NCBI GenBank assembly: GCA_003988855.1
Contig: QYAI01000088.1
Span: 1-64,000 of the forward strand
Length of the DNA stretch: 64,000 nt
Direction: 5' to 3'
From: Arachnopeziza araneosa
Taxonomy: Eukaryota > Ascomycota > Leotiomycetes > Helotiales > Arachnopezizaceae
The position numbers and the translations under genes were made by a program. The notes under the pieces are model-generated. The model did not search any database. It was not told where the DNA came from and saw nothing but the letters and a program-made list of their open reading frames with translations. Position 1 is the stretch's first letter; every line of letters starts with the position of its first letter. Positions 62,773-64,000 of this stretch are shown piece by piece.

Positions 62773-64000
62773 TTAATCCGATTCCAGACCAAGTTCATCA
62801 GCGAGTGACTCGGATGCGAGTTGCTCAGGTGCGGAAATATCGGCGGAATCAAGGACGCTTTCTCTGAATAATAACTCCACATGCAACAAGTCCTCCACCA
62901 TTTGCATACTGACAGTGAGATCAGCTTTCCAGAAATATTGCAGCGAACCACCAGGGCCTGGAACGAGGTCTGAGCGTTCAAAATCTTGCAGTGGAATTCT
63001 ATTGAGATCGTAACGAAGGGTCTGATGTTTGCTCAAATCTGAAAGGATCAGTCGGTCAGTAGAGCCACATTTAAGCCGTAAACTTGCGGAAGAGAAAGTA
63101 ACTACCTGCTTCCGAAATGCGCAAACGTTCTTGGGGCGGGTCTCTTTCAGAAGAATAGATTGGAATTTCGATGTTTCTGGGTCCATTTTCCGTAAACGTC
63201 TTCGTAAAAGTAGCTTTGGGGATTTTAGGGACATCAGAAAGTATTAAATCGCCTTTCTTGATCAACCATCTTAGCTGCTCCCTTGCCATAGTGACTCCAG
63301 TCAATGAGTCTGTTATCCTGTCTCCTGGATCGCTAGTGATCTCTGAGAAAGGGAGATTTATAGCTATGCCGTAGCTGCGTGGGCAAGCGCTCATGGAAGA
63401 TAATGTTTGAGTCACAGGTTTTTCAATACCGAACATGCAAGCACCGCGGACAACGGCAGTCCACCTAGAAAATTGGCGTTTGTTTTCATTAATTAGGATT
63501 CCGCAAACTAGTACTTACGAAGTATCAGGAATTTGCAGGTCGAGTTTTCTTTTTTTGAGGGATTCTCTGATGTCATCTTGTAAATATTTGGATGTCGCAA
63601 AGCCCCCTACCAGAAAAACGTTCTGGGCCTGAGGTTAGTTTTGTATAAACAAGTTAGTAGATTCTACCATACCCTCAGAGTAGTACGATGTTTCAGCTGG
63701 ATCTGTTCAACCTGGCCCTGTATCAACTCAACAATCCGGTCGACCCGAGGGTCGAAAAAGGACGCCATAGTCTCACTAGCCAAATCAGCAATCGAAGTCT
63801 TGAATAGAACAGCAGAATCAGACTATGTAATCTTTATTTCTCCTCCATCGACCTTGCCCGCCAGGTTGAGATTTTGATGAGGCTCTGGTAGAGTAATTTT
63901 GATCGGGTTGCGATTTTTGGGGAATGACACCTTTTTGGCGTCGAAATCCTTCATCAATTTCCGCATTCGTTCCCCTTCGGCATTGTGAGAGCTAATTTTG
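62773..64000 (-). CDS. Hsp70-like ATPase, 3' portion (runs off right edge)
   Basis: Five exons are visible: beyond 64000 to 63824, 63775-63673, 63628-63519, 63464-63106 and 63038-62773. The spliced frame reads IKIT-YETMASFFDPRVDRI, then AQNVFLVGGFATSKYLQDDI, then PDTSWTAVVRGACMFGIEKP. VFLVGGF is the adenosine-binding motif of the actin/Hsp70 fold, and VVRGA is the usual following segment. The C-terminal domain (YDLNRIPLQDFERSD) replaces a canonical Hsp70 substrate lid. It belongs to the fungal Hsp70-like ATPases lacking the EEVD tail, which are expanded in filamentous fungi and often sit near HET-type genes. An in-frame TAG at 63824 is removed by a 48-nt intron. The N-terminal half is outside the window. 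Confidence 0.82.

Noticed and set aside
1..64000. CRISPR array or bacterial operon structure
   Set aside because: Introns, gene families and spacing are fungal; no array of spaced direct repeats is present.

Overview
The window looks like nuclear DNA of a filamentous ascomycete (Pezizomycotina). Genes carry many short introns, mostly 40-90 nt with GT-AG ends and CTAAC/CTGAC-type branch sites. The families present (HET, HeLo, DUF6594, DUF3435, SWC3, Zn2Cys6 regulators) are typical of that group. Placement in Leotiomycetes/Helotiales is my guess. Coordinates below come from splicing the reading frames by eye.

Left third (1-18.4 kb): a HET-domain protein, N-myristoyltransferase, a small beta-trefoil lectin-like protein, a Zn2Cys6 regulator next to a 14-TM drug-efflux type MFS transporter with tandem CGG sites between them, a HET remnant, a BEM46-type alpha/beta hydrolase and a proline-rich SWR1-complex subunit (SWC3). 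Housekeeping and accessory genes alternate here.

Middle (19.7-47 kb): an island of self/non-self recognition and regulated-cell-death type genes. It holds an ankyrin protein, a kinase-ankyrin fusion, a HeLo-pseudokinase, a long coiled-coil protein, a Cys-rich membrane protein, and a large TPR-CHAT (caspase-like) protease that shares a short divergent promoter with a 283-residue protein read here as gasdermin-like. A 2.0-kb Tc1 transposon follows, then the broken ankyrin half of an NLR. The protease/pore-former pair is the main candidate for an exciting system: the CHAT protease would release a pore-former by removing its acidic C-terminal tail.

Right third (47-64 kb): repeat-rich decay. It contains a DUF3435 (tyrosine recombinase/Starship captain type) relic and a hypothetical gene, each interrupted by an almost identical ~184-bp solo LTR with perfect 5-bp target duplications. 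Between and beyond them lie intact DPM1, a frameshifted DUF6594 gene, a HET scrap, and a 3.75-kb Tc1/mariner element carrying an extra gene and C-to-T (RIP-like) damage. A hevein-type chitin-binding membrane protein and the 3' part of an Hsp70-like ATPase finish the window.
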